Assembly (NCBI GenBank): GCA_009760855.2
Contig: WPIO01000148.1
Span: 62,001-126,000, forward strand
Direction: 5' to 3'
From: Cristatella mucedo
Taxonomy: Eukaryota > Bryozoa > Phylactolaemata > Cristatellidae
Length of the DNA: 64,000 nucleotides
Position numbers and translations under genes: made by a program
Shown: piece by piece, positions 47,850 to 59,009 of the stretch
Position numbering within the stretch: position 1 is the stretch's first letter
Layout of the letters: every line of letters starts with the position of its first letter
Notes under the pieces: generated by a model
Told to the model about the DNA's origin: nothing
The model's input: only the letters and a program-made list of their open reading frames with translations
Database searches by the model: none

Positions 47850-48170
47850 AGGTTGCTATACTCGCTAGCACCAGCCCAACTATCCGGCCTTGACCTTTTC
47901 CCTTCTGTCTTCCGCAACCACTGGCTCGTCAGAATCTGGTCATCGAAAGTCGCCTCTCAATCAATGCATCGAAATCTTTTGGCAGTCGACTCTTCAGCTC
48001 ATATGCATCGGAAGTCTCCGACTCTCTTCCGGCTAAGGCTACTACCTACCTTAAATCTCCGTCAAGTCTCAGCTAAAGACACTTGCGTCTTCCGTAAGCT
48101 TTTCCTTCGTCCCTCTAAAGCTTTTCGCCTTTCGCTCGTGTGTGTGCGTGCGTGGGAGCGTTCGTGCGCA
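47850..48170 (+). mobile_element. LINE C-terminal relic
   Basis: The order of motifs follows family A (SLAPAQLSGL for SMAPAYLSD; SFGSRLFSSYASEV for SFGDRAFSSYAPKAW) but divergence is high and there is no recognisable 3'UTR. It may be an older related LINE family. Confidence 0.6.
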
Positions 48171-50035
48171 CCTGTGCTAAGCTAGTGTACCTGTTCCCGA
48201 TTCAGTGAATCTTACTAGATATGAGGTCTTGCTAACTGGAGGTCATTGGTGTATTTTGCTTGCTTTAGCATGCAGGCCTAGGAATGCTGCATGCTTGCTT
48301 TTTGTAAGCTCGATGCTGAAACAGCAGCGTGCTAGATTAGCCAGATTATGCCTGCTGAGAAATTAATTAATCGTGGTTCCTGAATTATAACTCGAATGTG
48401 TGATGATATATGATTAGACGGCCTAAAAGCCGAGTTCATTTAATAGTCAGACAGTTGTTAGCTCGAGGCTCTACGTATGTCGTATGTCATGCGTACTGTA
48501 TGTCTACGTAGTTGTATGTCATAGCTGCTGTTGAAGGCCTGTTACTCTAGGCTGCAGTCGAATAGATTTGTCAACATTACATATGTGTCCTTGTTATGTT
48601 AAGGTGTGTGCGTTCATCGTCGCTGCCGAGCTCGGCTACTATCGGCATACCTGGGTGCGCTACCTGGGTGCGTGCGCTAGCCGCAGTTATGACCGAAAAA
48701 AAGCCGCTAGTTCGGATAGCGGCACAACTCGTGCAGTCTGCAAAGATCCGCAGTTTGTTTTTTGCCGAGGATGACAGCACAGCGCTCACCATTCCGAACA
48801 CCGCATAGGAAAAACCACAACAGCGGCCCCAGTATATCACGTCAGGTGACTTTACTGGTATATTAAGATTGACACATGTGACTTCCGGCCAGCTCGTCAA
48901 CAGGCTTACAGCAGCACGCGCTCAAAGGTCACGTGCTCACCGACCGGCAGACCATTGCTCCGAGAGAGCGACCGCGGTCAGGACCACGACTGATACACAC
49001 GGGTCAGGTCGCAAGTAGCTCCAATACATTGCGCTGCTCATAAGCCGTGGCTAATCGAGACTATATCATAAACAGCTAATTCAGCTCTAATTCAGCGGCA
49101 AAGCTTATAGTTGTAATCGAGGCTCAGCTCTCCAGCGCTTAGTCCGTAATCGAGAGGCGTTACGTCGGTAAACAAGCTTCACGGATTTGCTTATTTTTCG
49201 CACCTAAGAAGTTGGTACTCGTCTTAAGCCTTGGTTTAATTGCTCGCGACCATACTTACGGGCCCATTTAAGGCACTACCGGCCGCCACCGCCGCGGCGC
49301 GTATTGCGAGGCTGCAACCTATGGAGCTGCCTGCTCTGCTGCTCTTCGGTATTCATAAAAATTCGCCGCTAAACTTCTGTGAATTTCTGACCTGTACATT
49401 GCCGTAGTTCGAGGAATGGGCTTAGCTGCTTTTGACAACATTCAGCGAATTCGAAAAATCGGGGCCCCGCGCCCGATTCACCAGATTCATCCAGAATAAT
49501 TTCAAAGAAATTAGTGGCAGCCGAGCAACAGATCTGTCGGCAAATCGGTCGGCGGGTGTGGTGAGAGTTTGACGACCGTGGAGGAATGTCCAAAATTGCC
49601 AGTCACCAGTCATTCTAAAGTAATTGTCGCGGCTAACCAACTGCCGATTGTGTTTTGGTTTGTGTTTCTCTGTACGCACGATTCAGAACGCCGGCACACT
49701 GCCAGTGCAGGCAGACCGGTAGTGCCCTAAACCATCCCAGGGCCTAGCAGCTGGCGGCTGTGGCGTAGGGACCTGTGCCAGTGCCCAGCTGCGGTCTGGC
49801 GGCTGTGGTTTATCCACAGGCCGCCGGCTTTGTCCTCCCTCTAACCACTGGTACGAGCTGTGGCTGGGAGGGAGCGAGAGCAGAAGGAACGCGAGCCTAA
49901 GATAGAGACGTGTTTGGGGGAGCGCTGCAGGCGGCGCTAGCGAAAGCACCTGCGAGCTCCTGCGAGCCAGCTGCTGTGTTCTGCTTGCTTCCGATTATGT
50001 ACTCACTTGGAAGAGCATTGCTTAACCTACATGTG
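48171..50035. other. Unique DNA, nothing firm
   Basis: Contains a 13-bp duplication (GCGC(T)ACCTGGGTG) near 48640-48675 and GC-rich stretches at 49270-49330 and 49680-49960. Open frames on both strands around 48577-48900 are not recognised. Confidence 0.35.
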
Positions 50036-50039
50036 TAAT

Positions 50040-50150
50040 ACAGCGCTTCACGTCTATTGCGTCTTAAGAGAACTTAATCTTTCTACTGGCGCCGAACCTA
50101 GGCCACAGGGCGCTAACCCACGACAACCGTCATTAAAAGCAAGCACAGTA
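50040..50150 (-). mobile_element. tRNA-derived SINE, family 2
   Basis: Minus strand: B-box-like TTGTCGTGGGTTAGCGCC, then GGCGCCAGTAGAAAGATTAA and GTTCTCTTAAGACGC (stem-loop tail). The head is truncated or degraded. Confidence 0.6.
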
Positions 50151-50230
50151 CCCAGGGCCAAACGTGGTCGGCGAAATGCTGAGATCGCCACGAAGCTGGA
50201 TTGCAGCAGGATTGCCACTTGCCACTGTCA

Positions 50231-50330
50231 TAATAATCATGAAACACTTGATAAAGCGCCCTCAGAGAACTCAATCTCTTTCTAGGTACTTTGCATTTAC
50301 TGCAAAGGAAACACGATCGCATGGTGAGCT
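50231..50330 (-). mobile_element. Family A 3' end fragment, antisense
   Basis: Stem-loop complement (CACTTGATAAAGCGCCCTCA .. TCTTTCTAGG) plus the first UTR bases. Confidence 0.85.
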
Positions 50331-50469
50331 GTATAATGTTTAATAGGCAATTCCAAGTGTTGAAATCGGCAACCCGATGTACAGCTTCAGAAGCCCGATT
50401 ATTACAATTGCACGCGAGAGCATTGCAAAGGCTGCCAATAACGTGCAGTTTAGCTTTGACTAACGATGC

Positions 50470-50600
50470 TCGAATGTTGGCTACCAAATGCGTACCGAAA
50501 GCCGCTTAGGCTGTGAGTGCGCTATACAAAACTCTCCTGCGTAACACCCACATGGTCTTTATGACTTTGTGGAGTTACTGACGGAGATACACATTACATA
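50470..50600 (+). mobile_element. Family B 3' end fragment
   Basis: Only the last 130 bp: end of the ORF, the hairpin CCACATGGTC..GACTTTGTGG and a minimal ACATT tail. It shows how short B insertions can be. Confidence 0.9.
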
Positions 50601-50872
50601 AGAACGAAGTTATCTTTCTTCCTGCGCCGCTGTGTCTGACTAGCTGTCTAAGCCTGCGATGTTTGCTACTTGCTTCGAGACTGACACTTCGCAAACGGCA
50701 AAGGGTTGTGGACTGCTGCTCTGACGCGGCAAGAGCTTCTTTCCTGGTGTACGAGCTCTCATTCAGATCCCGATCCTGATCCTAATCCTACAAGCTCTCC
50801 AATCCTGACGGTGTCTGCACTGCGAGTCGTGCGACAGCTGCCAAATCCCTTTGCTCGCCCTCAATACTTCGA

Positions 50873-51151
50873 TCACTTGCGTCGCAGATAGCCGTAGCGA
50901 TAGCCGTGCATCGAAAGCCGCTGCGGGCGACGATTAGGGCGAGGACGACTCGCCCGCGACTCGAGACGAACTCTACTGCTCCACCACGACTCCTCTTCGT
51001 ATCTCGATCCACTCCGGGACGCACCGTAGCGTATCAGCGTATCAGCGGCGTCTTCGTGGCTCCGTCTGTAAAGATTCCGGCGGCGATGGCTGCTGTGCAG
51101 CTTTGGTGAACTGAGTGCGGCGATCTTCGTGCACATGTCAACTAACTTCAT
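50873..51151 (-). CDS. Hypothetical Arg/Ser-rich ORF, 92 codons
   Basis: ATG at 51151 (MKLVDMCTKIAALSSPKLHS), then a strongly basic stretch with RSHEDAADTLIRYGASRSGS and a Tyr/Arg-rich end, stop at 50873. No known domain. The composition recalls SR-type or testis-basic proteins, but GC-rich DNA can create such frames by chance. Confidence 0.2.
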   Translation of the reverse strand: MKLVDMCTKIAALSSPKLHSSHRRRNLYRRSHEDAADTLIRYGASRSGSRYEEESWWSSRVRLESRASRPRPNRRPQRLSMHGYRYGYLRRK

Positions 51152-51372
51152 TGGCAATGACTAAGCTATGCGTGCTGAATAGGCGTAACGTAAAAGCAAA
51201 GTGATTGGACTTTTTGGTCCGATCCACGGTAACTCAACTATTCACTATGTTTTGAAAGTCAGCCAGTGAGGGTACGCCTCAAAGAGGCGTTGGATACTAG
51301 ACCGTGACTCTAAAACCCTACAGACCGTCTAAGTGAGCAAATGAGCGACAAGACTAAATTGCCGAGACTGAA

Positions 51373-51445
51373 CTAATAATAATAATAATAATAATATATT
51401 TTGTTATAGCGCCCTCTGAAAATTCAATCTCGTTCTGGGACTGAG
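51373..51445 (-). mobile_element. Family A stem-loop relic
   Basis: (AAT)n then TATAGCGCCCTCTGAAAATT and CAATCTCGTTCTGGG; only the terminal part is left. Confidence 0.7.
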
Positions 51446-51744
51446 ACTGAACTGCCAGTACTGAACCTGATAAGTCGCAGTCCCAATCGCTCTTGCATCA
51501 ATCAAGGTATTCTGCTACTTTTTCTTCCATGTGTACTAATCGCGTAGTAGTTAAAGATCGTTTCAACAATCGATTTAAATTATGCTTAAGCTTTGATAAT
51601 AGGTACTTTCTCAAATTAATTTTGACAATACCAACTTGATGGTTATGGGAAATCGCTAGTTTTACTCAGAAATTGAAAAAATGTGCTAGTCCAGGGTATA
51701 TCCGGTAGCGTCTGTGTAGCAGCTGTTCCTCAACGTCTCTTAAT

Positions 51745-52475
51745 CATAATAATAATATTAATGCACTTGATAAATCGCCCTCAGAGAACTCAAGCTATTT
51801 GTAGGCGCTTTACATTTGCTGCAAAGGGAAGCGCGATTGAATGGTGAGCAATATCATGCTTGATAAACAACATGAATATTATAATTAGGGGTGATGTGCA
51901 CAGGGTCAGCAGGCAAGTGTGGTTAGTGGCAGCATGCACAGTGTCAGCACGCATAAACACTTGAAGGACGAATCACAGGGACCCACTAAATGCTGTCCTA
52001 AATATGTGCGCTTTTAAGTTCTTTTTAAATGTGGTCAAGTCAGGGGATGTTCTGACGCAAGTCGGGAGGGAGTTCCAGGCTTTGGGAGCATTCGAACTAA
52101 ATGCACGGTCTCCGAAGGATTTGAGGTTTGTACGAGGTATTGGTAAACTGTTGGATTCCGAAAGCGGGTGGTATGATTCTTGGACTGGTGGGGGAGTAGA
52201 TCTGAGAGATAGGCTGAAGCCGAAGAATGAAGTGACCTAAAAGTGAGCGACAGAACCTTGAAGTCGATCCGTTGCTTGACTGGTAGCCAGTGCAGGTCGG
52301 CGAGAAGTGGTGTGATGTGGCCATTGCGACGCTCACGACAGACAAGCCTAGCTGCGGAGTTGTGCACCAGCTGTAATCGCCCGATTGCACACGCCAGTAG
52401 GCCAGCAAGCAGTGAGTTACAGAAGTCGAGACGGGATGCCTCAAATGCACGGACCAACGTAGACGTGGTAACGAG
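51745..52475 (-). mobile_element. LINE family A 3' half, antisense, joined to satellite
   Basis: (AAT)n start, stem-loop complement (51765-51815), UTR and C-terminal ORF up to the STLVRAFEASRLDFCNSLL region. The LINE stops at about 52475. A duplicated 20-bp junction word (ACGAGCCTTCGTACG) and the 13-bp satellite follow. Confidence 0.9.
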
Positions 52476-52514
52476 CCTTCGTACGTAGAACGAGCCTTCG
52501 TACGAGCAGCCGAC

Positions 52515-52822
52515 CGATCCGACGCATCCTCTGATCGCATCCTCTGATCGTATCCTCTGCTCGCATCCTCCGATCGCATCCTCCGATCGCATCCTCCGAT
52601 CGCATCCTCCGATCGCATCCTCCGATCGCATCCTCCGATCGCATCCTCCGATCGCATCCTCCGATCGCATCCTCCGATCGCATCCTCCAATCGCATCCTC
52701 TGATCGCATCCTCCGATCGCATCCTCCGATCGCATCCTCCGATCGCATCCTCCGATCGCATCCTCTGATCGCATCCTCCGATCGCATCCTCCGATCGCAT
52801 CCTCTGATCGCATCCTCTGATA
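52515..52822. repeat. 13-bp satellite, about 23 units
   Basis: Unit CATCCTCCGATCG with CTCTGATCG variants. As 13 is not a multiple of 3 and the unit has no stop on the minus strand, all three minus-strand frames stay open and encode the same 13-residue repeat (GCDRRMRSEDAI-like). These frames are by-products. Confidence 0.97.
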
Positions 52823-53243
52823 CGAGACTTTTTTTAAACAAGCTAAACACCCGCAGCTGCTGCTGCTGCTCACAGCTTTAGCTCCCTCCGTCCGCGTCAG
52901 TTGCCCCTTCGCTTTCCGTTCGTGCTGAAATTTCACACATCGCGCCTCAACAATTGACTTCAGCTTCCTTTTCGGTATCTTTTTACTAATTGGCTATAGC
53001 AACATCTGAACTAAAGCCTTTAGGCACCTTGCACTGAGCACATTATGGGTGCTAGTCCTTACAGACTAAATAATACTGGAGGAGCTGGCGCCGCAAAGCA
53101 CGGCAACAAGGCGTACATTCAGCCACGCTGAATTGTGGCATGCCGAAGGTAGCGGTGCTGTGCAGCAAAACGAGCCCCCGCAGCTCAATTCAAAGATACT
53201 TCACGTCTTTTTGTAAAGCTTTTGATTCAGCAGCCGCGGGGAT

Positions 53244-53429
53244 CTACATTTCCACAGCACCAGCCTTAGCGTACAACTCACTTAAAGTCTTCAGTGCAAC
53301 CGACGAGCAAGTAGCCATCTCTTGGATTATGCTCAGTATACCGTCTAGATTATCACCTACACGGCTCCCACAGAACCGCTTAAAATCTCTGGAACCATTG
53401 CACAAACCAATCACTTTGACATGCGAATG
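53244..53429 (-). CDS. Putative terminal exon, protein not recognised
   Basis: After a pyrimidine-rich acceptor (CTACTCTTTGAAG) the frame reads HSHVKVIGLCNGSRDFKRFC, then GDNLDGILSIIQEMATCSSV and a helical end (LKTLSELYAKAGAVEM) with stop TAG. Composition and codon use look like a real globular C-terminus. I do not recognise the family. It may belong to the same gene as the exon at 53962-54119, but the acceptor phase is uncertain: an AG at 53415/53414 would fit phase 1. Confidence 0.35.
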   Translation of the reverse strand, partial: HSHVKVIGLCNGSRDFKRFCGSRVGDNLDGILSIIQEMATCSSVALKTLSELYAKAGAVEM

Positions 53430-53961
53430 CTTCAAAGAGTAGAGTGATGAGGAAGTGATTGTTTTCTCATAGAGCGCTATATAAGTTGCTATAACTGGCA
53501 GTATTGGTAGTGGTGGTGACAATTATGGCGGTAGCGGCAGCGATGGTGGTAGCTGCGGTAGTGGCTGTGGTAGAGACTGAAGTAGTTGTCGGTAGTAGTC
53601 GTAGCGCAGCCTCGGCTTAATTTTAGGCCGAGCCGAGAACAACTGCTGCTCGGCGGAGAACAACTCGCTCGTCCCAGTTAGAGCAGTTAGCTAGAGAGCA
53701 GCACCAGCCACCAGGCGAGAGAGCGAGAGAGCGAAAGCCCGGAAGCACTGGGACCAACTGTGGCTAATTTTAGACATTCGTGGTTTGTGGATCAGTAGCA
53801 TTTATTACGCTGTCATTCCGCCGCGGCCAGTTTATGGCTTAGAGCGAGCGTGGCAGTGCGTCGAGGACGCCGGGCAGTACGGCGGTGAAATGGCCCGCTG
53901 CAGCGTACGTATGAGTGAACATCTTTGAGCCCACTTCGGCGTTCTGCTTGCTGCCGCGTAC

Positions 53962-54119
53962 CTGCAGTTTGGAGAATGTCAAAGTACGCCGGTTGTGGCG
54001 ATTCGGCCTTTAGAATTGATCTGCTTTGCAGAATCAGCTGTTCAATGTTGGCTGGCCTGTCAACCTTGGCCATAACTCTGCCCAAAAATGAACCGTCTGG
54101 AACCTTCTCCGCACTCAAG
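53962..54119 (-). CDS. Putative internal exon, protein not recognised
   Basis: 158 bp between an acceptor (CCCGTCCAG) and a consensus donor (CTGCAG|GTACGC). It reads LSAEKVPDGSFLGRVMAKVD, RPANIEQLILQSRSILKAES and PQPAYFDILQTA. An in-frame stop lies just before the acceptor, as expected for an internal exon. Alternatively the frame runs on without splicing to a TGA near 53813, followed at once by AATAAA, which would make it the last exon. Family unknown. Confidence 0.35.
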
Positions 54120-54149
54120 CTGGACGGGGTTGCTCATCCGGTGATCGAG

Positions 54150-54600
54150 TGATAGTAGTAATTTCTTACCGTTCGGCCCATGTATTCCTGCCTTTTTGCG
54201 AAGGTAGAGGCATTCCTGCCTTTAAGGTGGAAGCTGAGCCCTAGTTCTCCAGTCAGGAGTTAGGTTCTGATGTACTTCTGCCTTTTGCGAAAGGTGGAGG
54301 TGAAATCCTAGTTCCCCGGTCAGGGTCTAGGTTCCGGTTGTTCGGGCCTCTTCGTCTATTTGGATAGTTTCCCACGTTATAGACGTAGGTAGCCTCCGTT
54401 CGGCGACCTATTTCCCCCGCAAGAGTGCTTGTGCTGTTGAGAGCCTGCGAGAAGTGTGAGGATAAAACTTAACTAGACGCGAAGCGATATTTTGCAAATA
54501 AAGTTTAGTCAAATCTCCTATTCGTGTTTGTATCTCTTTCCAATTCCCGTCACGAACTCACGACCCCTTATTGACAGTGTGTAGGTTGGCGCCGGAAACG
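54150..54600 (+). mobile_element. LTR-like end with primer-binding-site-like motif
   Basis: Contains two imperfect 64-bp tandem units (CCTGCCTTT..GGTGGA..CTAGTTC, 54215-54345), then a GCAAATAAAG polyadenylation-like signal at about 54495. It ends near TTGACA, followed by TTGGCGCCGGAAAC, which resembles the TGGCGCC start of many retroelement primer sites. No gag or pol frame follows because a LINE B copy begins at 54624. A solo or broken LTR is plausible but unproven. Confidence 0.35.
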
Positions 54601-54623
54601 CTCTTTCGCGCGGCCACGTAGAT

Positions 54624-55305
54624 GTAATGTAATGTATCTCCGTCAGTAACTCCACAAAGTCATAAAGACCATGTGGGCGTTACGCAGGAGAGTTTTGTAT
54701 AGCGCACTCACAGCCTAAGCGGCTTTCGGTACGCATTCGGGAGCCAACAGACTTCGTCTCACGCAACAAAGAGAAAGTGGGAAGCATAGCAGAGTTAAGA
54801 GAGCAGTTGAGGTAGTGAGTAGCATAGAAGTAGCAGTTCAGGACCGCTGAAAAAGATGTGCCATAGTCGGCAGTTGGAGAGTAGATGTCGTTGCGTAAGA
54901 ATTGTGGAAGCGAGTTCCACAGTCTAGGACCTGCAGAGCTAAAGCTTCTGTCGCCAACTGTCTTTAAGCGGAGGAATGAAACAGCTAATGTATTGTCCAC
55001 ACAGGACCTGAGGGCGCGAACAGGCTGAAACTGATGCAGCAGTTCAGCTAGGTATGAAGGAGCCAAGCCGTGGCGGGCCTTGTGGGTCAGCGTAAGAACT
55101 TTGCTCTGTATCCTTTGATCAACCGGCAACCATTCTAGCTCTTTCAGCAAAGGAGACACGTGCTCAAACCACTGGGACTTGAAGACCAGCCTTGCAGCCA
55201 TATTCATAGTCCGCTGTAGTGGCATAATAGCTTTCTTTGGTAGCCCAGCCAAAAGGGAATTACAATAATCAAGCCGAGACAGAACTAAATAGCTAGTTAA
55301 ATGCG
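54624..55305 (-). mobile_element. LINE family B 3' part, antisense, well preserved
   Basis: (GTAAT)n tail complement, hairpin, then an open frame on the minus strand reading [20 protein letters not shown] through HKARHGLAPSYLAELLHQFQ to the usual end. It is 5'-truncated in the thumb region at about 55305. Confidence 0.93.
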
Positions 55306-55504
55306 CACCGAATCGCATTTGGCAGTTCGCAGTTCGCAGCATTCGCATTCGGCCAAGCCGCTTGCTAAGCGGCAGGTTGCGCCTCCTAATCCGAGCCTTC
55401 GGCGTTACAATAGTAGTTATAGTATTAATAGTGGTAATAACGGAAGTAGCACGGAAACATTTGAATGCATGTTTTGCGACCCAAATACTAAGAAGCTTAC
55501 GATT

Positions 55505-55960
55505 TTTTGACACACTCCACTGCCAGGCCTATCTGTCAGCGAAGTAGCTGCCACGTTACACCACTTCTCACATCTCCACAGGCTCCCCATCAAGCAGCGT
55601 ATTGACAACAAGGTTTCATCACTGACTTCATTTAGCTGTGCCTCGAACAAACATCAAATTCTCTAGAGACCATGCCTTTAGTTCGTATGCTCTCAAAGCC
55701 TGGAACTCACTACCGACGCACGTCACAACGTCCCCTGACAAGACGACCTTTAAAAAGAAGCATAAAACGCACTGGTATATTGCAGTATTTGGTTAATTTT
55801 TGTGAATCGTCTTTCGCGTGCATGTACCTGCTTACACTATACCTGCTGCTTGCGGATGTAACCACGAAACATTCGGTAACACTTCCTATATAGCATCTGT
55901 ACAGTGCCTAGAGATAGATTTAGTTCTCTGAGTTCGCTATACAAATTAATCACTTTTCAT
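55505..55960 (+). mobile_element. LINE family A 3' end, old
   Basis: CQAYLSAK-type start, HWLP-like block, the FSSYALKAWNSLPTHV equivalent and a degraded stem-loop (55905-55945). No ATT tail is left. Confidence 0.75.
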
Positions 55961-55989
55961 TACCGAACTCACTCCTTAACAACTTTAAA

Positions 55990-56999
55990 TAGAAGCTAAC
56001 ACGTAGATGTTCCTCGCATCACAGAGCTCGTCTCCTGAAGACCCTACACCATCATCTCTGTGGTCTTCACTGGCAGACCAACTTTGCCCTGCCATAACCG
56101 AGATTTTTAAAGCTTCTTTGGGGAAAGGGGTCGTCCCCAAGTCCTTCAAATCGGCAGTACTTAAAAAGCCTGGATTAGATACGGAGGTCCTTGCAAACTA
56201 TCTCCCAATTAACCTTTCTTGTTAAAGATTCTTGAAAAATGGTCGCTAAGCAGCTGGCTGAGCATATATAAAAGAATGAAATATCAGAAACATTTCAATC
56301 ACGGTTCAAGAGGCCGCACTCCACTGAAACTGCTCTCCTCAGTATTACCGATAAAATTCTACGTGGCAGCGATGACGGGAATGTCACTGCCATAGCTCTG
56401 CTAGATCTATCAGCTGCGTTCGACACCATCGACCACGATGCTCTACTTGAACGATTGAGAACAACGATCGTTCTGGCAGACGAGGCACTGGCGTGGTTTA
56501 AATCGTACTTGTCTGATTGTGTTCAATCTGTGTCGTGTGGGGATCATTTCTCACACACGAGACGGATCACACGTGGAGTCCCTCAAGAGTCCGTCCTCGG
56601 TTCCTTGCTGTTCACCGTTTATACTCAACCTCTGGGGCAAGTGATTAAGGCCCATGGAAAAGGATATCACTTTTAATCTGGCGATACTCAGCTGTATTTG
56701 TCATTCAAATCGTCAGAATTTGCTGCTGCAACTGAGAAACTGAATGCTTGCCTTGCCGAGATTCGATCCTGGATGTCAGAAACTTCTTGAAACTAAATTA
56801 CGATTAAACCGAACTGCTGCTCGTAGGACGCCCTAAGCGTTTGGCCGGACTAGAAGGTTTTGCTCTTCTAATAGGTGATACTGTTGTTCGACAATCACCA
56901 CGTGCTCGAAATTTAGGTGTCGTTTTCGACAGCTGCCTCAATTTTAAAAGCTTCATTCAGAAGACTGCATATACAGCTCGCCATCATGTCTGATCCCTA
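55990..56999 (+). mobile_element. LINE family B, linker to thumb
   Basis: From [20 protein letters not shown] through [16 protein letters not shown], the palm [13 protein letters not shown] (frame-broken nearby) and GVPQESVLGSLLF (Gly changed to Glu in the PQG box). The YADD box is damaged near 56675 (TAATCTGGCGAT). It ends abruptly at CCCTAT, where an antisense A fragment begins. Confidence 0.88.
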
Positions 57000-57115
57000 T
57001 AATAATAATAATAACAATAATAATAATAATGCACTTGATAAAGCGCCCTCAGAGAACTTAATCTCTTTCTAGGCGCTTTACATTTGCTGCAAAGTGAAAT
57101 GCAATTGAATGGCAA
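57000..57115 (-). mobile_element. Family A 3' end inserted in LINE B
   Basis: (AAT)n, the perfect stem-loop complement and about 40 bp of UTR. It abuts B sequence on the left; B does not resume on the right, so there was a later deletion. Confidence 0.9.
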
Positions 57116-57149
57116 TAGTGCTAACCAACCCAGACTTGAAAAATTGTGT

Positions 57150-57420
57150 CACCTTCTTTGGGTCCTTTCAGTTATCTAGCCTCGGCATACCTATCAGCCT
57201 TCATTCGTTTCCCATCAGGTCTCTCAGCACGCAAGCCGTTCTTCTGACCCGAGTGGTTTGTTTTCGCCCCTAACTTCAAATCCATTGGAGATCATGTCTT
57301 CAGTTACTTTTCTCCGTAAGCATTTCATGCCGACTGCCATTCCATCGCATCATCTCGTAATTGAACAAAATTCAAAGATAAGTTTACACTATTCGTTTCT
57401 CATTATCTTTGCTCTGTCCA
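57150..57420 (+). mobile_element. LINE C-terminal relic
   Basis: Weak but ordered similarity to the A C-terminal domain (LASAYLSA; SNPLEIMSSVTFLRKHFMPT-like). A very old copy. Confidence 0.45.
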
Positions 57421-57784
57421 CGTGAGTTGTCCTTGGCGAAATTGCATATCGCGGCTTATGTGCTCGATTAAACGTGCGACACAAGCGAGCCCCCGGTGAG
57501 CTTGTTTTTTTCGTGGGTGCTTCGAGTGCTTATCTGTTAATGACGCAGTGCACAGCACTGGCAGGGGTTTCACTAACTAGCGGCTGCAAGCGTATTTCGT
57601 CGGGTAGCATGCTAGTCTGAGCATGTTATTAGCGTGCTTTCGTAAGCCTCATTCTGTCAGAGTCATTAATTCTTTCTTGCTGCTTTGCTTTTGCAATTCG
57701 GCAGCCTTGACAATAAAAAGCAAATGTACTCTGGTCTGCAGAGAAGTACAAGTAACCGAAGATGTTTATTCAACAGTCTAATTT

Positions 57785-57870
57785 AAATAATATTGATAAT
57801 GACAATAGGTCACTTGTATAGCAGCGTAAGATAACTTAATCTCTTTTCAGTCACTTTATAACTCTCTGCA
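57785..57870 (-). mobile_element. Stem-loop relic
   Basis: An AT-rich start, CACTTGTATAGCAGCGTAAG, ATAACTTAATCTCTTTTCAG and CACTTTATAA: the family-A/SINE-2 terminal structure in antisense. Confidence 0.6.
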
Positions 57871-58354
57871 TGGGAATATGCACTCAAGAGTTGATGAGAT
57901 TGCTTCGGTATCAAGCAGGCAAAAGCAAGCAAGTATTATGCTTAGGCCATACTGCACGAGAAGACAGTGCAACCGGATAGGAAGATCGATGGCTAGTAGC
58001 GAGTGCTGAATCACGCACCGGAAAGTTGGCATATCGCACTGGTAGAGCATGAGGACTTATAGCTGCTACCTCACGCCTATTTGTCTGTATTACCTTACTT
58101 ATTATTATTATTATTATTAATGAGATCAAAGTAGATTTTTGTAGAACTAACCATTTTTGGTTTAGTTTTTTAAATCAACACATATTTGTGATTTACAATA
58201 CCAAGGGAGTGAAAGAAGTCTCCACATATATTCTGATACTTCTGCAGGAGATTCTCCACAAAAGAGCAGCGGTTAGCGGTTACTATATTCACCAAACAGT
58301 GCTAACATGCCTATTTCGGATGCAAACTGAGAGATCGGGATAAGACATGGACAC

Positions 58355-58995
58355 AATATAAGTCATGCTTGCTGGCCTACCAGCCTGTGCAATCAGGCGC
58401 TCACAGCTGGTGCAAAACTCTGCATCTAGGCTTGTCCGTCGTGAGCCTCACCGTTGCCACATCAACCACTTCTAGCCGACCTGCATTGGCTCCCAGTCAA
58501 GCAATGCATCGACTGCAAGGTTTTGTCACTCACTTTCAGGTCCCTTCCATATTTAGCTCCAGCCTACCTACCAGATTAACTCCCCCACCAGGCTACCTGT
58601 CATACCACCCGCTTTTCGGAATCAAACTGTTTCACTATACCTCGTGCAAACCTCAACCTCCTTTGGAGACTGAGCCTTTAGTTTGTATGCTCGCGAAGCC
58701 TGGAACTCACTCCCGACCTGCGTCCTGACATCTCCTTACTAGTCCACATTTAAAAAGAAACTAAAACGCATTTATTTATGACAGCATTGAATCGGTCCCT
58801 TTGATTCGTCCTTTATGTGCTTATGCATGCTGACACTGCGTGCTGCCACACACCAGTTTTACATGTTGACAGTGTGCATGCCACCATTACCTTGTTATTC
58901 TTGTTGTTTATTGAACATGCTACCACTAACCGTTCGATCGTGCTTCTTTTGCAGCACAAGTCAAGTGCCTAGAAAGAGGAATTAAAGTCTGCGGT
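58355..58995 (+). mobile_element. LINE family A 3' end
   Basis: From the LLAGLPACAIR-type block through the C-terminal ORF with frameshifts to the 3'UTR and the first arm of the stem-loop. It is cut at 58995 before the second arm, where the antisense B copy follows. Confidence 0.85.
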
Positions 58996-59009
58996 AGAGA
59001 ACTTTATTG

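Noticed and set aside
52035..52936. Minus-strand open frames of 271 and 279 codons with 13-residue repeats
   Set aside because: A 13-bp satellite that has no stop on this strand, fused to a decayed LINE A frame; not a gene.
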